Shown: positions 19,284 to 28,463 of the stretch, piece after piece
Position numbering within the stretch: the first letter of the stretch is position 1
Layout: every line of letters starts with the position of its first letter
Origin: Nocardia veterana NBRC 100344
Lineage (GTDB): Bacteria > Actinomycetota > Actinomycetes > Mycobacteriales > Mycobacteriaceae
DNA length: 64,000 nt
Reading direction: 5' to 3'
Assembly (NCBI RefSeq): GCF_000308855.1
Contig: NZ_BAGM01000083.1
Coordinates: 1-64,000 of the forward strand
Notes under the pieces: model-generated
Seen by the model: the letters and a program-made list of their open reading frames with translations, nothing else
Databases searched by the model: none
What the model was told of the DNA's origin: nothing
Position numbers and translations under genes: made by a program

Positions 19284-19318
19284 CACACCTCCTTGACTCC
19301 GGACATTAGCAACCCGCA

Positions 19319-19338
19319 CACTGAATCTACATTCAGTG
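19319..19338. promoter_or_regulatory. TetR operator candidate
   Basis: CACTGAAT (19319-19326) and ATTCAGTG (19331-19338) are perfect inverted copies with a CTAC centre. The site lies in the 81-base gap between the divergent TetR and monooxygenase genes; a weaker GAATT-TT-AATTC repeat overlaps its right side. Confidence 0.75.
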
Positions 19339-19364
19339 AATTTTAATTCAGCAATGGAGTCCTC

Positions 19365-20798
19365 ATGTCAGCACGTGTACTCATCGCCGGAGCCGGCCCG
19401 ACCGGACTCACCCTCGCCATCGATCTGGCCCGTCGCGGCATCGACCTGCGGATCGTGGACCGTGCCGCGACCCCGTTCGCCGGCTCCCGGGGGGACGGGA
19501 TCCAGCCCCGCACCCTGGAGGTCTTCGACGACCTGGGCGTGCTGGACGCAGTGCTGGCGGCGGGTTCGCCGATGCCGCTCATCCGCATCCATCTCGGTGG
19601 CGAGCCGGTCGCCGAACGCCGGATGAGCGAAATGTGCGACCCGACCCCGGCGGTGCCGTATCCGAATCCGTGGGTGCTCGGACAGTCCGATACCGAACGG
19701 CTGCTGCGTGCCCGGCTCGCCGATTTCGGGGTGGCGGTCGAATTCGGCACGGCCGTGGCCGATTTCGCGCAGGATGCGGAGGGGGTCACCGTCACTCTGG
19801 CCGGCCCGGCGGGCATCGAGACGGCGCGGGTGGCCTATCTGGTCGGCGCCGACGGCGGCGCGAGCGCCGTCCGCCGAACTCTCGGTGTCGCGTTCGCGGG
19901 AACCACCGACGAATCGATCCGGATGCTGCTCGGCGATGTGACGGCCACCGGACTCGACCACGAATTCGGCTACTGGTTCGCACCCGCCGACGCACCGGCG
20001 GAGGGCATCTCGCTGACCCCACTGCCCGGTGGCGCCCTGTTCCAGTTCGCGACGCCGCTGAGCCGGGATGCCGAACCGACCCGGGAGCTGCTGCAGCGCC
20101 GGCTCGAGCAGGTGTCGGGGCGCGCGGACATCGTCCTCGCGGAGCCGGTCTGGTCGACGGTGTGGCGGCCGAATCTCCGGCTCGCCGAACGATTCCGGGT
20201 GGGTCGGGTGCTGCTGGCCGGCGATGCCGCGCACGTCCATCCGCCGACCGGCGGCCAGGGCATGAACACCGGGATCCAGGACGCCTACAACCTCGGTTGG
20301 AAACTGGCCGCGGCCCTCGACGGCGACGACCGTCCGCTCGACAGCTACGAGCCCGAACGCCGGGGCGTCGCCCTGCAGGTACTCGGACTGAGCTCCGAGC
20401 TCCTGACCAGACATCTCGCCGGTCGCGAGGACGCCCTCGAACGCGGACCGCAGACCCGGCAACTCGGCATCACGTACCGCTCCCCCGCCGACAACGGCGC
20501 CCTCACCGCCGGCGATCGCGCGCCGGACGCACCGCTGCGCCGCGGCGACGGCACCGTCGTGCGACTGTTCGATCTGTTCCGGGGGCCGCACGCGACGCGG
20601 TTGTCGTTCGGCACGCCCGTCACCACCGCCGCAGAGCCGGGCATCCGCGCCTACTCCATCGTCGAGCCCGGCCGACAGGTCGCGACCGGGCAATTGGTCG
20701 CGGTCGACGGGCATGCCTTCGCCGCCTACGCCGCCACAGCCGGGACCGAAGTGCTGGTGCGGCCGGACGGACACCTCGCCTGGCGCCGGCAGAGGTGA
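19365..20798 (+). CDS. FAD-dependent aromatic hydroxylase
   Basis: Class A flavoprotein monooxygenase of the PheA/TfdB/polyketide-hydroxylase group, using NAD(P)H and O2 to hydroxylate an aromatic ring. The 477-residue product has the Rossmann motif GAGPTGLTLAIDLARRG (about 8-24), the DG motif GADGGASAVRRTLG (about 163) and the FAD ribityl motif GDAAHVHPPTGGQGMNTGIQ (about 286). A thioredoxin-like C-terminal domain (about 380-477) follows, as in phenol hydroxylases. GGAG precedes ATG 19365. Control by the divergent TetR is likely. Substrate unknown. Confidence 0.9.
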   Translation: MSARVLIAGAGPTGLTLAIDLARRGIDLRIVDRAATPFAGSRGDGIQPRTLEVFDDLGVLDAVLAAGSPMPLIRIHLGGEPVAERRMSEMCDPTPAVPYPNPWVLGQSDTERLLRARLADFGVAVEFGTAVADFAQDAEGVTVTLAGPAGIETARVAYLVGADGGASAVRRTLGVAFAGTTDESIRMLLGDVTATGLDHEFGYWFAPADAPAEGISLTPLPGGALFQFATPLSRDAEPTRELLQRRLEQVSGRADIVLAEPVWSTVWRPNLRLAERFRVGRVLLAGDAAHVHPPTGGQGMNTGIQDAYNLGWKLAAALDGDDRPLDSYEPERRGVALQVLGLSSELLTRHLAGREDALERGPQTRQLGITYRSPADNGALTAGDRAPDAPLRRGDGTVVRLFDLFRGPHATRLSFGTPVTTAAEPGIRAYSIVEPGRQVATGQLVAVDGHAFAAYAATAGTEVLVRPDGHLAWRRQR

Positions 20799-20868
20799 CC
20801 CGCCGACGAACCGGGCCATGCCATAGTGGATGATCTGTGCTGCCGCCCAAGCCGATTCGCCCGCTTCG

Positions 20869-20884
20869 CCGTACCGTCGTACGG
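20869..20884. promoter_or_regulatory. Inverted repeat upstream of the NERD-like gene
   Basis: CCGTAC and GTACGG are separated by CGTC. The site lies about 60 bases before the start at 20944 and resembles the ACCGTACGGT palindrome at 1680-1689. It may be a regulator site or part of the promoter. Confidence 0.3.
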
Positions 20885-20943
20885 TGATCGGACGGCCGCT
20901 CGGGCCGGCCGGCAGAACAGGCATCGGTCAGGGGTTGATCCAG

Positions 20944-22092
20944 ATGTTGGTGAAGGTTCGCAACGACGACCCGTCGCGGCTGTCCAATTCCGAACGGACG
21001 GTGGCGAACTGGCTGAAGACCTGGACCGGCGCGCACGGCCTACCGGGTATCGCGGTGGTGGCCGCCGGGGCCGCCGACGTCATCGTGTGGACGCCGAAAA
21101 CCTGTGTCGTGATCGTCATCAAGGATTTCACCGAGCGGGCCAGCGGCACGCTGGCGGTGTCGGGATATCGACCCTGGACCATCGACGAGCGCATCGCGCC
21201 CCTCACCGGCACCGAGGCCGGCACCGAGCCGATGACCGAGATCCGCGCCCGCACCGGGGAGATCGCCGAACTGCTGCGCGGCGCGCCGGGACGGGAACGC
21301 GTCGGCGTGACCGGCATGGTGCTGGTGATGCCGCAACTGGGCAGCCGGGTCACCCTCGAACAGGGCGAATTGCCCGACGGCATCGATGTGGTCCTGGGGG
21401 ACGGTCCGGCCGCGCTGCGCGCCTACTTCACCCGGATCACCGCCGACGCGCCCGACACCTGGGACGCCACGCAGGTCGGTCAGGCCTTGGGCACCCTCGG
21501 ATTCGCGGCGGCCGCAACACATTCCGATCTGACCGCGGAGGGCTTTCCCGCCCGCTTGGACCGGACTCCCCCACCCGCCGATCCGGTACCGAGCGCGCGC
21601 CCACCGCGCGTGCCGGCTGGTGCACCGCTGCCCGGTGCCGGACCCGCCCCGGCGAGCGCGCCGATCTCCGCAGGGGGTGCTCCGGTCTCGATGGCCCGCC
21701 CGCAACCGGCCGCACCGCCCGGGCCGGTCCCGCAACCCGTATCGGCCACGGCGACATCGGGATTCGGCCCCGGCGCCCCCGCGACCGGACCGCAACCCAC
21801 GTACGGCGGTAGCGCCCAACCGTATTCCGTGCCCTTCGATCCGCGGCCGCCGGCGCCGCCGCGGCGCCGCAACCGCGGCGTGGTGCCGCTGATTCTGCTG
21901 GCCCTGCTGGTGGTCGTGCTGGGGCTCGCCGCGACGTGCACCGCGGGCGGCAAGGCCGGATCCGGACCATCGCACGCACCGGCCCCCGAGCGGACCACCA
22001 CGACGCACTACACTCCCGCGCCCGAACGCAGCGTTCCGACCCAGACCCCAGGCAAGGCGTGCTACCCGTTCCAGCCCGGCTGCCCCGGCTGA
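20944..22092 (+). CDS. NERD-like domain protein with C-terminal membrane anchor
   Basis: A 382-residue protein of unknown function. The first 150 residues contain SERTVANWLKTW and VIVWTPKTCVVIVIKDFTE, which resemble the nuclease-related (NERD) fold, where an acidic residue and a Lys in an I-x-I-K strand belong to the catalytic core. A Pro/Ala-rich linker of about 120 residues follows, then a basic RRRNR stop-transfer and one membrane segment (VVPLILLALLVVVLGLAA). A short Thr/Pro-rich tail ends in CYPFQPGCPG with two Cys. The topology suggests a cytoplasmic NERD-like head and a small exported tail. ATG 20944 is preferred; the frame is open upstream to 20830. Confidence 0.7.
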   Translation: MLVKVRNDDPSRLSNSERTVANWLKTWTGAHGLPGIAVVAAGAADVIVWTPKTCVVIVIKDFTERASGTLAVSGYRPWTIDERIAPLTGTEAGTEPMTEIRARTGEIAELLRGAPGRERVGVTGMVLVMPQLGSRVTLEQGELPDGIDVVLGDGPAALRAYFTRITADAPDTWDATQVGQALGTLGFAAAATHSDLTAEGFPARLDRTPPPADPVPSARPPRVPAGAPLPGAGPAPASAPISAGGAPVSMARPQPAAPPGPVPQPVSATATSGFGPGAPATGPQPTYGGSAQPYSVPFDPRPPAPPRRRNRGVVPLILLALLVVVLGLAATCTAGGKAGSGPSHAPAPERTTTTHYTPAPERSVPTQTPGKACYPFQPGCPG

Positions 22093-22171
22093 TCCGAGCG
22101 GGCGCGGGCCGAAGCTCGCCGTGCCGGACGCGGCCGGAACATCGTCGCAGTCGGGATCGGCGGCCCAGACG

Positions 22172-23158
22172 TCAGCCGAACAGGGTCGAGCCGATGGTGT
22201 GCCAGCCCAGAACCGAATCCACGGCCAGACCGCAGAACACCACCGCGAGGTAGTTGTTGGACTGCAGGAAGAGCCGCAACGGTTTCACCGACGCACCGCG
22301 GCGCACACCCGAATACAGCTGATGCGCCATCAACAGGAACCACGCGCCCGCGACCAGAGCGACCGCCGCGTACACGACGCCGGTCGCCGGAATCAGCGCC
22401 AGGGTCGCGAGCACGGTCAGCCAGGTGTAGACGACGATCTGCTTGGTGACGGTCCGCTCGGTGGCCACCACCGGCAGCATCGGCACCCCGGCCGCGCGGT
22501 AGTCGTCCTTGTAGCGCATGGCCAGCGCCCAGGTGTGCGGCGGCGTCCAGAAGAAGATGACCGCGAACAGCGCGATCGCGGGCCAGCCGATGCTGCCGGT
22601 GACCGCCGACCAGCCGACCAGAGCGGGCATACATCCCGCGGCACCGCCCCAGACCACGTTCTGCGAGGTCCGGCGTTTCAGGCCGAGGGTGTAGACGAAG
22701 ACGTAGAACAGAATCGTCGCCACGACCAGCAGGCCGGACAGCAGATTCGCCTGCCACCACAGCCACGCGAACGACCCCGCACCCAGGACGACGCCGAAGA
22801 CGAAGGCGTTCCGCGTCGGCACCGCCTCGCGGGCCAGCGGCCGCTTGGAGGTCCGTTTCATGACCTTGTCGATGTCGGCGTCGGCGACGCAGTTGAGCGT
22901 GTTCGCGCTCGCCGCGCCCATCCACCCGCCGAAGAGGGTGGCCACGATCAGCCGGATGTCGACGTGGCCGCGGTCGGCCAGCAGCATGGTCGGGATGGTG
23001 GCGACCAGCAGCAGTTCGATCACTCGCGGCTTGGTGAGGGCGATGTAGGCGAGCACTCGGCGGGTCAGTGCCGACAGCGGGCCGCTGCCCTGGACACGGT
23101 CGGCGAGCGCCGTCGCGGAGGAGCCATGCGCATCACCCGGCTGTTGCCCAATCCGCAC
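22172..23158 (-). CDS. ctaB: Protoheme IX farnesyltransferase (heme O synthase)
   Basis: Membrane prenyltransferase that adds a farnesyl group to protoheme, giving heme O, the substrate of CtaA. The 328-residue product has nine hydrophobic segments and the two Asp-rich UbiA motifs: [20 protein letters not shown] (about 95-114) and a second near [18 protein letters not shown], both typical of CtaB. GTG 23158 follows GAGGAG with a five-base gap. It is divergent from tkt, as in M. tuberculosis (Rv1451/Rv1449c). Its upstream region shares a 12-bp motif with ctaA. Confidence 0.95.
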   Translation of the reverse strand: MRIGQQPGDAHGSSATALADRVQGSGPLSALTRRVLAYIALTKPRVIELLLVATIPTMLLADRGHVDIRLIVATLFGGWMGAASANTLNCVADADIDKVMKRTSKRPLAREAVPTRNAFVFGVVLGAGSFAWLWWQANLLSGLLVVATILFYVFVYTLGLKRRTSQNVVWGGAAGCMPALVGWSAVTGSIGWPAIALFAVIFFWTPPHTWALAMRYKDDYRAAGVPMLPVVATERTVTKQIVVYTWLTVLATLALIPATGVVYAAVALVAGAWFLLMAHQLYSGVRRGASVKPLRLFLQSNNYLAVVFCGLAVDSVLGWHTIGSTLFG

Positions 23159-23616
23159 TGTCTCTCCTCGCAGGTGGTGCATCGATCCGGTAGGGAAGCA
23201 GCGGGTCCGGCGGCGTGGCGAGCCTGCCGCGCGCAGCCGTTTCCGCTGTCACCGCAGAGTGCGGCGCGGGCGGCGCAGCCTCTACTACAGACGATGGTAG
23301 ACCCCCGCGGGTTGGGCTCCGGCACCCACCCGCCGCGAAACCGCCCGTGCCCCAGGCGATCGGCGTGGTCAGGGCGTCCACGGCAGTGGCGCGACCCACA
23401 GCCGCGGCGTGGACGGACGCGCGAGGGGGGCCGTTCCGGGACGGCGCCGGTCACCGGATCGACAGGCGGAATCGTTCACCGTAACGCCGTGGTGCGGCAC
23501 GGGGTGCGGACGGCGGGTTCCCCGCTCACATGGAGAGCGTGACCTCTAGGGTGGTGGGTACACAGCCCGCAAGCCGCCGTTGTACCCCACACGAGAAGGT
23601 CAGGAGAACCTCGGTC
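23159..23616. other. Divergent ctaB-tkt promoter region
   Basis: 458 bases without a gene. It holds the ctaB promoter motif (23291-23302) and, toward tkt, a -10-like TAGGGT at 23547-23552. The tkt leader has an imperfect stem, GTGGGTAC (23554-23561) with GTACCCCAC (23582-23590). The AGGAG of tkt is at 23602-23606. No small gene was recognised. Confidence 0.5.
23291..23302 (-). promoter_or_regulatory. ctaB promoter with shared ctaA/ctaB motif
   Basis: On the minus strand GTCTACCATCGT is identical over 12 bases to the ctaA promoter (14843-14854), including the TACCAT -10. Here the leader to GTG 23158 would be about 130 bases, so ctaB mRNA would not be leaderless. Confidence 0.55.
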
Positions 23617-25761
23617 GTGTCAGTCACAGACGACATCCGCGCCCTCACTCAGCCCGTCCACCCCGCCGACTGGACCGAACTGGACACCAGAGCGGTCGAT
23701 ACCGTTCGTGTCCTGGCCGCCGACGCGGTGCAGAACGCGGGCAACGGCCATCCCGGCACCGCGATGAGCTTGGCGCCGCTGGCCTACACGCTCTACCAGC
23801 GGGTGATGAACTACGACCCCAGCGACCCGGACTGGACCGGCCGCGACCGCTTCGTGCTCTCCTGCGGTCACTCCAGCCTCACCCAGTACATCCAGCTGTA
23901 TTTGGCGGGTATCGGACTCGAGCTCGACGATCTGAAGCATCTGCGCCAGTGGGGTTCGCTGACCCCCGGCCACCCCGAGTTCCGGCACACCCGCGGTGTG
24001 GAGATCACCACCGGCCCGCTCGGCCAGGGTCTGGCCTCGGCGGTCGGTATGGCGATGGCTTCGCGTCGGGAGCGTGGCCTGTTCGACCCGTCCGCCCCGC
24101 ACGGCGCGAGCCCGTTCGACCACTACATCTACGTCATCGCCTCCGACGGTGACATCGAAGAGGGTGTGACCTCCGAGGCGTCGTCGCTGGCCGGCACACA
24201 GCAGCTGGGCAACCTGATCGTCTTCTACGACGACAACCGGATCTCCATCGAGGACGACACCTCGATCGCGCTCACCGAGGACACCGCCGAGCGCTACCGC
24301 GCCTACGGCTGGCATGTGCAGACCGTCGAGGGCGGCGAGAACGTCACCGGCATCCTGGAGGCGATCGAGGCCGCCAAGGCGGTGACCGACAAGCCGTCGT
24401 TCATCCTGCTGCGGACCGTCATCGGCTATCCGGCGCCGAACAAGATGAACACCGGGGCCGCGCACGGCGCCGCGCTCGGCGCCGACGAGGTGGCCGAGGT
24501 GAAGAAGGCGCTCGGCTTCGACCCGGACCAGAGCTTCGTGGTCGACGACGAGGTGATCGCGCACACCCGCGGCAACGCAGCCTCCCGCGCCAAGGCCGCC
24601 CGCGCCGCCTGGCAGGAACGCTTCGACGCGTGGGCGCAGGGCAACCCCGAGAACAAGGAACTGTTCGACCGGCTGGCGCAGCGTCGGCTGCCCAAGGGCT
24701 GGACCGAGGCCCTGCCGTCGTTCGAGACCGACCCGAAGGGGATGGCCACCCGCAAGGCCTCCGGCAAGGTGCTGGCCGCGCTGGCGCCGGTGCTGCCGGA
24801 GCTCTGGGGTGGCTCGGCCGACCTGGCCGAATCCAACAACACCACGATGCCGAACGTCCCCAGCTTCGGGCCGTCGACGATCTCCACCGGAATGTGGAAG
24901 GCCGAGCCCTACGGCCGGACGCTGCACTTCGGCGTGCGTGAGCATGCGATGGGCTCGATCCTCAACGGCATCGCCCTGCACGGACCGACCCGGCCCTACG
25001 GCGGCACCTTCCTGGTGTTCTCCGACTACATGCGTCCGGCGGTGCGACTGGCCGCGCTCATGCGGGTTCCGGCGATCTACGTGTGGACCCACGACTCCAT
25101 CGGCCTCGGCGAGGACGGCCCGACCCATCAGCCGATCGAGCACCTGGCGGCGCTGCGCGCCATTCCGGGTCTGAACGTGGTCCGTCCCGGCGACGCCAAC
25201 GAGACCGTGTACGCCTGGCGGACCATCCTCGAACTCGAAAGCGCCGAGCAGCATTCGCATTTCGTGCCGGCCGACCACCCGCACACCGACGGCCCGTCCG
25301 CGCTGGCGCTGACCCGTCAGGACGTGCCGACCCTGGAGGGCACCAGCTACGAGGGCGTGTCCCGGGGCGGCTACATCCTGGCCGAATCCTCCACCGGCAC
25401 ACCGCAGGTGATCCTGATCGCCACCGGATCCGAACTACAGCTCGCTGTCGCCGCGCGCACTACGCTGGAGGAGCAGGGCATCGGCACCCGGGTGGTGTCC
25501 ATGCCGTGCGTGGAGTGGTTCGACGCGCAGGACCAGTCCTACCGCGACGAGGTGCTGCCCCCGCAGATCACCGCTCGCGTCACGGTCGAGGCCGGGATCG
25601 CGATGCCCTGGCACCGCTTCACCGGCAGCGACGGCGAGAACGTGTCGATCGAGCACTTCGGTGCCTCGGCGCCGTTCAAGGTCCTGTTCGAGGAATTCGG
25701 CATCACCGCCGAGGCCGTCGTCGATGCCGCGCAGCGCTCACTCGCCAAGGTGAAGGGATAA
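23617..25761 (+). CDS. tkt: Transketolase
   Basis: Thiamine-diphosphate enzyme moving two-carbon ketol units in the non-oxidative pentose phosphate pathway. The product (714 residues) has GNGHPGTAMSLAP near residue 41, the TPP/metal motif GDGDIEEGVTSEA (about 178) and the central pyrimidine domain with VREHAMG. A third domain follows (LIATGSELQLAV, GASAPFKVLFEEFG). All are standard. GTG 23617 is preferred: AGGAG lies ten bases upstream and the conserved start follows; the frame is open to 23530. It is the first gene of tkt-tal-zwf-opcA-pgl, all same strand and closely packed. Confidence 0.97.
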   Translation: MSVTDDIRALTQPVHPADWTELDTRAVDTVRVLAADAVQNAGNGHPGTAMSLAPLAYTLYQRVMNYDPSDPDWTGRDRFVLSCGHSSLTQYIQLYLAGIGLELDDLKHLRQWGSLTPGHPEFRHTRGVEITTGPLGQGLASAVGMAMASRRERGLFDPSAPHGASPFDHYIYVIASDGDIEEGVTSEASSLAGTQQLGNLIVFYDDNRISIEDDTSIALTEDTAERYRAYGWHVQTVEGGENVTGILEAIEAAKAVTDKPSFILLRTVIGYPAPNKMNTGAAHGAALGADEVAEVKKALGFDPDQSFVVDDEVIAHTRGNAASRAKAARAAWQERFDAWAQGNPENKELFDRLAQRRLPKGWTEALPSFETDPKGMATRKASGKVLAALAPVLPELWGGSADLAESNNTTMPNVPSFGPSTISTGMWKAEPYGRTLHFGVREHAMGSILNGIALHGPTRPYGGTFLVFSDYMRPAVRLAALMRVPAIYVWTHDSIGLGEDGPTHQPIEHLAALRAIPGLNVVRPGDANETVYAWRTILELESAEQHSHFVPADHPHTDGPSALALTRQDVPTLEGTSYEGVSRGGYILAESSTGTPQVILIATGSELQLAVAARTTLEEQGIGTRVVSMPCVEWFDAQDQSYRDEVLPPQITARVTVEAGIAMPWHRFTGSDGENVSIEHFGASAPFKVLFEEFGITAEAVVDAAQRSLAKVKG

Positions 25762-25764
25762 GCA

Positions 25765-26895
25765 ATGGCACAGAACGAGAATCTCGCCGAACTGTCGCAG
25801 GCCGGCGTATCGGTCTGGCTCGACGACCTGTCACGCAATCGAATTCGCTCGGGCAATCTGGCCGAGCTGGTGGCCACCCGCAGCGTCGTCGGCGTCACCA
25901 CCAACCCGACCATCTTCCAGGTCGCGCTGAGCGACGGTCACGCCTACGACGACCAGGTCAAGGAACTGGCCGCCCAGGGCGCCGACGCCGACGCCGCCAT
26001 CCGCACGATCACCACCGACGACGTCCGCTCGGCGTGTGACGTGCTGGCCGAGGTGTTCGAGGCCACCGGCGGCGTCGACGGCCGGGTGTCGATCGAGGTC
26101 GACCCGCGGCTGGCGTTCGACACCGACAAGACCGTCGCCCAGGCGGTCGAGCTGTGGAAGATCGTCGACCGGCCGAATCTGTTCATCAAGATCCCGGCCA
26201 CCGAGGAAGGACTGCCGGCGATCACCAAGGTGATCGCGGAGGGTATCAGCGTCAACGTCACGCTGATCTTCTCGGTGGAGCGCTACCGCAGCGTGATGGG
26301 CGCCTACCTGGACGGCCTGCGCAAGGCGCGCATCGCCGGCCACGATCTGGCCCACATCCACTCGGTGGCATCGTTCTTCGTCTCCCGGGTGGACACCGAG
26401 ATCGACAAGCGGCTCGAGCAGATCGGGACGCCGGAGGCGCTGGCGCTGCGCGGTAAGGCGGGTATCGCCAACGCGCGCCTGGCCTACGCCGCGTATCAGG
26501 ACGTCTTCGACGGCGGTAAGCACACCTCGACCTATTCGCATCTGGCCTCCTCCGGCGCCAACCGGCAGCGGCCGCTGTGGGCGTCGACGGGTGTGAAGAA
26601 TCCGGACTACCCCGACACCATGTACATCACCGAACTGGTGGCGCCGAATACGGTGAACACGCTGCCGGAGAAGACCCTCGAAGCCTTCGCCGACCACGGT
26701 GAGCTGCGCGGCGACACCGTCTCGGGCACCGCGGCCGAGGCGCAGGGTGTCTTCGACGCGCTCCGCGACGTCGGGGTCGATCTCGACGACGTCTTCGTGG
26801 TGCTCGAGCGCGAGGGCGTGGAGAAGTTCGAGAAGTCGTGGGACGAGCTGCTCACCGCGACGGCCACCGAATTGAAGAGCACCGGAAGCAACTGA
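25765..26895 (+). CDS. tal: Transaldolase
   Basis: Schiff-base enzyme transferring a dihydroxyacetone unit between sugar phosphates. The 376-residue product is of the long actinobacterial/plant type, with [28 protein letters not shown], the catalytic Lys in [11 protein letters not shown] (about residue 139), and [14 protein letters not shown]. It begins three bases after the tkt stop, with the GGGATAAGC just upstream serving as binding site, so translation is probably coupled. Confidence 0.97.
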   Translation: MAQNENLAELSQAGVSVWLDDLSRNRIRSGNLAELVATRSVVGVTTNPTIFQVALSDGHAYDDQVKELAAQGADADAAIRTITTDDVRSACDVLAEVFEATGGVDGRVSIEVDPRLAFDTDKTVAQAVELWKIVDRPNLFIKIPATEEGLPAITKVIAEGISVNVTLIFSVERYRSVMGAYLDGLRKARIAGHDLAHIHSVASFFVSRVDTEIDKRLEQIGTPEALALRGKAGIANARLAYAAYQDVFDGGKHTSTYSHLASSGANRQRPLWASTGVKNPDYPDTMYITELVAPNTVNTLPEKTLEAFADHGELRGDTVSGTAAEAQGVFDALRDVGVDLDDVFVVLEREGVEKFEKSWDELLTATATELKSTGSN

Positions 26896-26900
26896 CCGCG

Positions 26901-28463
26901 ATGGCCGGCCAGAAGAAGACGGCCGCCCCGGGGAATCCGCTGCGCGAGGAGCGCGACAAGCGGCTTCCCCGGATCGCCGGCCCGTGCAGCATGGTGATCT
27001 TCGGGGTGACAGGCGATCTGTCGCGCAAGAAGCTGATGCCGGCCATCTACGACCTCGCGAACCGGGGGCTGCTGCCGCCGGGCTTCGCGCTGGTCGGTTT
27101 CGCCCGGCGCGACTACGCCGACGAGGATTTCGCCGAGGTCGTCCTGGATGCGGTCAAGACGCACGCGCGCACCCCGTTCCGTCAGGAAGTGTGGGATCAG
27201 CTGTCGGAGGGCATTCGCTTCGTCCAGGGCACCTTCGACGACGATGCCGCCTTCGGCACGCTCGCGCAGACGCTGAAGAAGCTCGACGCCGAACGCGGCA
27301 CCGGCGGCAACCACGCCTTCTACCTGTCGATTCCGCCGAACGCCTTTCCGGTTGTGCTGGAACAGCTTTCGCGCACCGGACTGGCCAAACCGCCGGAGTC
27401 CGGGCCGGGTAAACCGCAGCCCTGGCGGCGGGTGGTCATCGAAAAGCCCTTCGGTCACGATCTGCAGAGTGCGCAGGAACTCAACGCGCTGGTCAATCGG
27501 GTCTTCCCCGAGGAGACGGTGTTCCGCATCGACCACTACCTCGGCAAGGAGACGGTGCAGAACCTGTTGGCACTACGGTTCGCGAACGAACTGTTCGAGC
27601 CGATCTGGAACGCCAACTTCGTCGACCACGTGCAGATCACGATGGCCGAGGACATCGGATTGGGCGGGCGCGCAGGCTATTACGACGGCATCGGCGCCGC
27701 GCGCGATGTGATCCAGAACCATCTGCTGCAGTTGCTGGCGTTGACCGCGATGGAGGATCCGGTCAGTTTCCAGCCGCGGCAGCTGCAGATCGAGAAGATC
27801 AAGGTCCTCTCGGCGACGAAACTGGTCGAACCGCTGGAGGAGACCACGGCTCGCGGGCAGTACGCGGCCGGATGGCAGGGCAGCGAACGGGTGGTGGGCC
27901 TGCTCGAGGAGGAAGGTTTCGACCCGCATTCGCGCACCGAAACCTACGCCGCCATCACCCTCAACGTCGACACCCGGCGCTGGGCCGGGGTGCCGTTCTA
28001 CCTGCGCACCGGAAAACGCCTGGGCCGCAGGGTCACCGAGATCGCCGTCATGTTCAAGCGGGCGCCGCATCTGCCCTTCGATCAGACGATGACCGAGGAA
28101 CTGGGGCAGAACGCGCTGGTCATCCGGGTACAGCCGGATGAGGGCATCACCATGCGGTTCGGGTCGAAGGTGCCCGGCTCCAGCATGGAGGTCCGCGACG
28201 TCAACATGGATTTCAGCTACGGCGAGTCGTTCACCGAATCCTCCCCCGAGGCCTACGAGCGGCTCATCCTCGATGTGCTGCTGGGCGAGCCGTCGCTGTT
28301 CCCCGTCAACGAGGAGGTCGAATTGGCCTGGCGCATCCTCGATCCCGTGCTCGAGCACTGGGCGGCGGGCGGGAAGCCCGAACCCTACGAGGCCGGGACC
28401 TGGGGTCCGTCCTCCGCCGACGAGATGCTCGCCCGCACCGGGCGGGAATGGCGGCGGCCGTGA
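26901..28463 (+). CDS. zwf: Glucose-6-phosphate 1-dehydrogenase
   Basis: First enzyme of the oxidative pentose phosphate pathway, making NADPH and 6-phosphogluconolactone. The 520-residue product has the nucleotide motif FGVTGDLSRKKLMPA (about 34-48), the active site RIDHYLGKETVQNLLALRFAN in pieces (His as base, about 213), and EKPFGHD. ATG 26901 lies five bases after the tal stop and is preferred over an in-frame ATG inside tal. The stop overlaps the opcA start as GTGA. Its partner OpcA is needed for activity in corynebacteria. Confidence 0.97.
   Translation: MAGQKKTAAPGNPLREERDKRLPRIAGPCSMVIFGVTGDLSRKKLMPAIYDLANRGLLPPGFALVGFARRDYADEDFAEVVLDAVKTHARTPFRQEVWDQLSEGIRFVQGTFDDDAAFGTLAQTLKKLDAERGTGGNHAFYLSIPPNAFPVVLEQLSRTGLAKPPESGPGKPQPWRRVVIEKPFGHDLQSAQELNALVNRVFPEETVFRIDHYLGKETVQNLLALRFANELFEPIWNANFVDHVQITMAEDIGLGGRAGYYDGIGAARDVIQNHLLQLLALTAMEDPVSFQPRQLQIEKIKVLSATKLVEPLEETTARGQYAAGWQGSERVVGLLEEEGFDPHSRTETYAAITLNVDTRRWAGVPFYLRTGKRLGRRVTEIAVMFKRAPHLPFDQTMTEELGQNALVIRVQPDEGITMRFGSKVPGSSMEVRDVNMDFSYGESFTESSPEAYERLILDVLLGEPSLFPVNEEVELAWRILDPVLEHWAAGGKPEPYEAGTWGPSSADEMLARTGREWRRP

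Noticed and set aside
23554..23590. Riboswitch in the tkt leader.
   Set aside because: Only one imperfect stem is visible and no known riboswitch core, such as the TPP box, was recognised.
23620..25284. A 554-codon minus-strand frame opposite tkt.
   Set aside because: Antisense shadow of a fully conserved transketolase.
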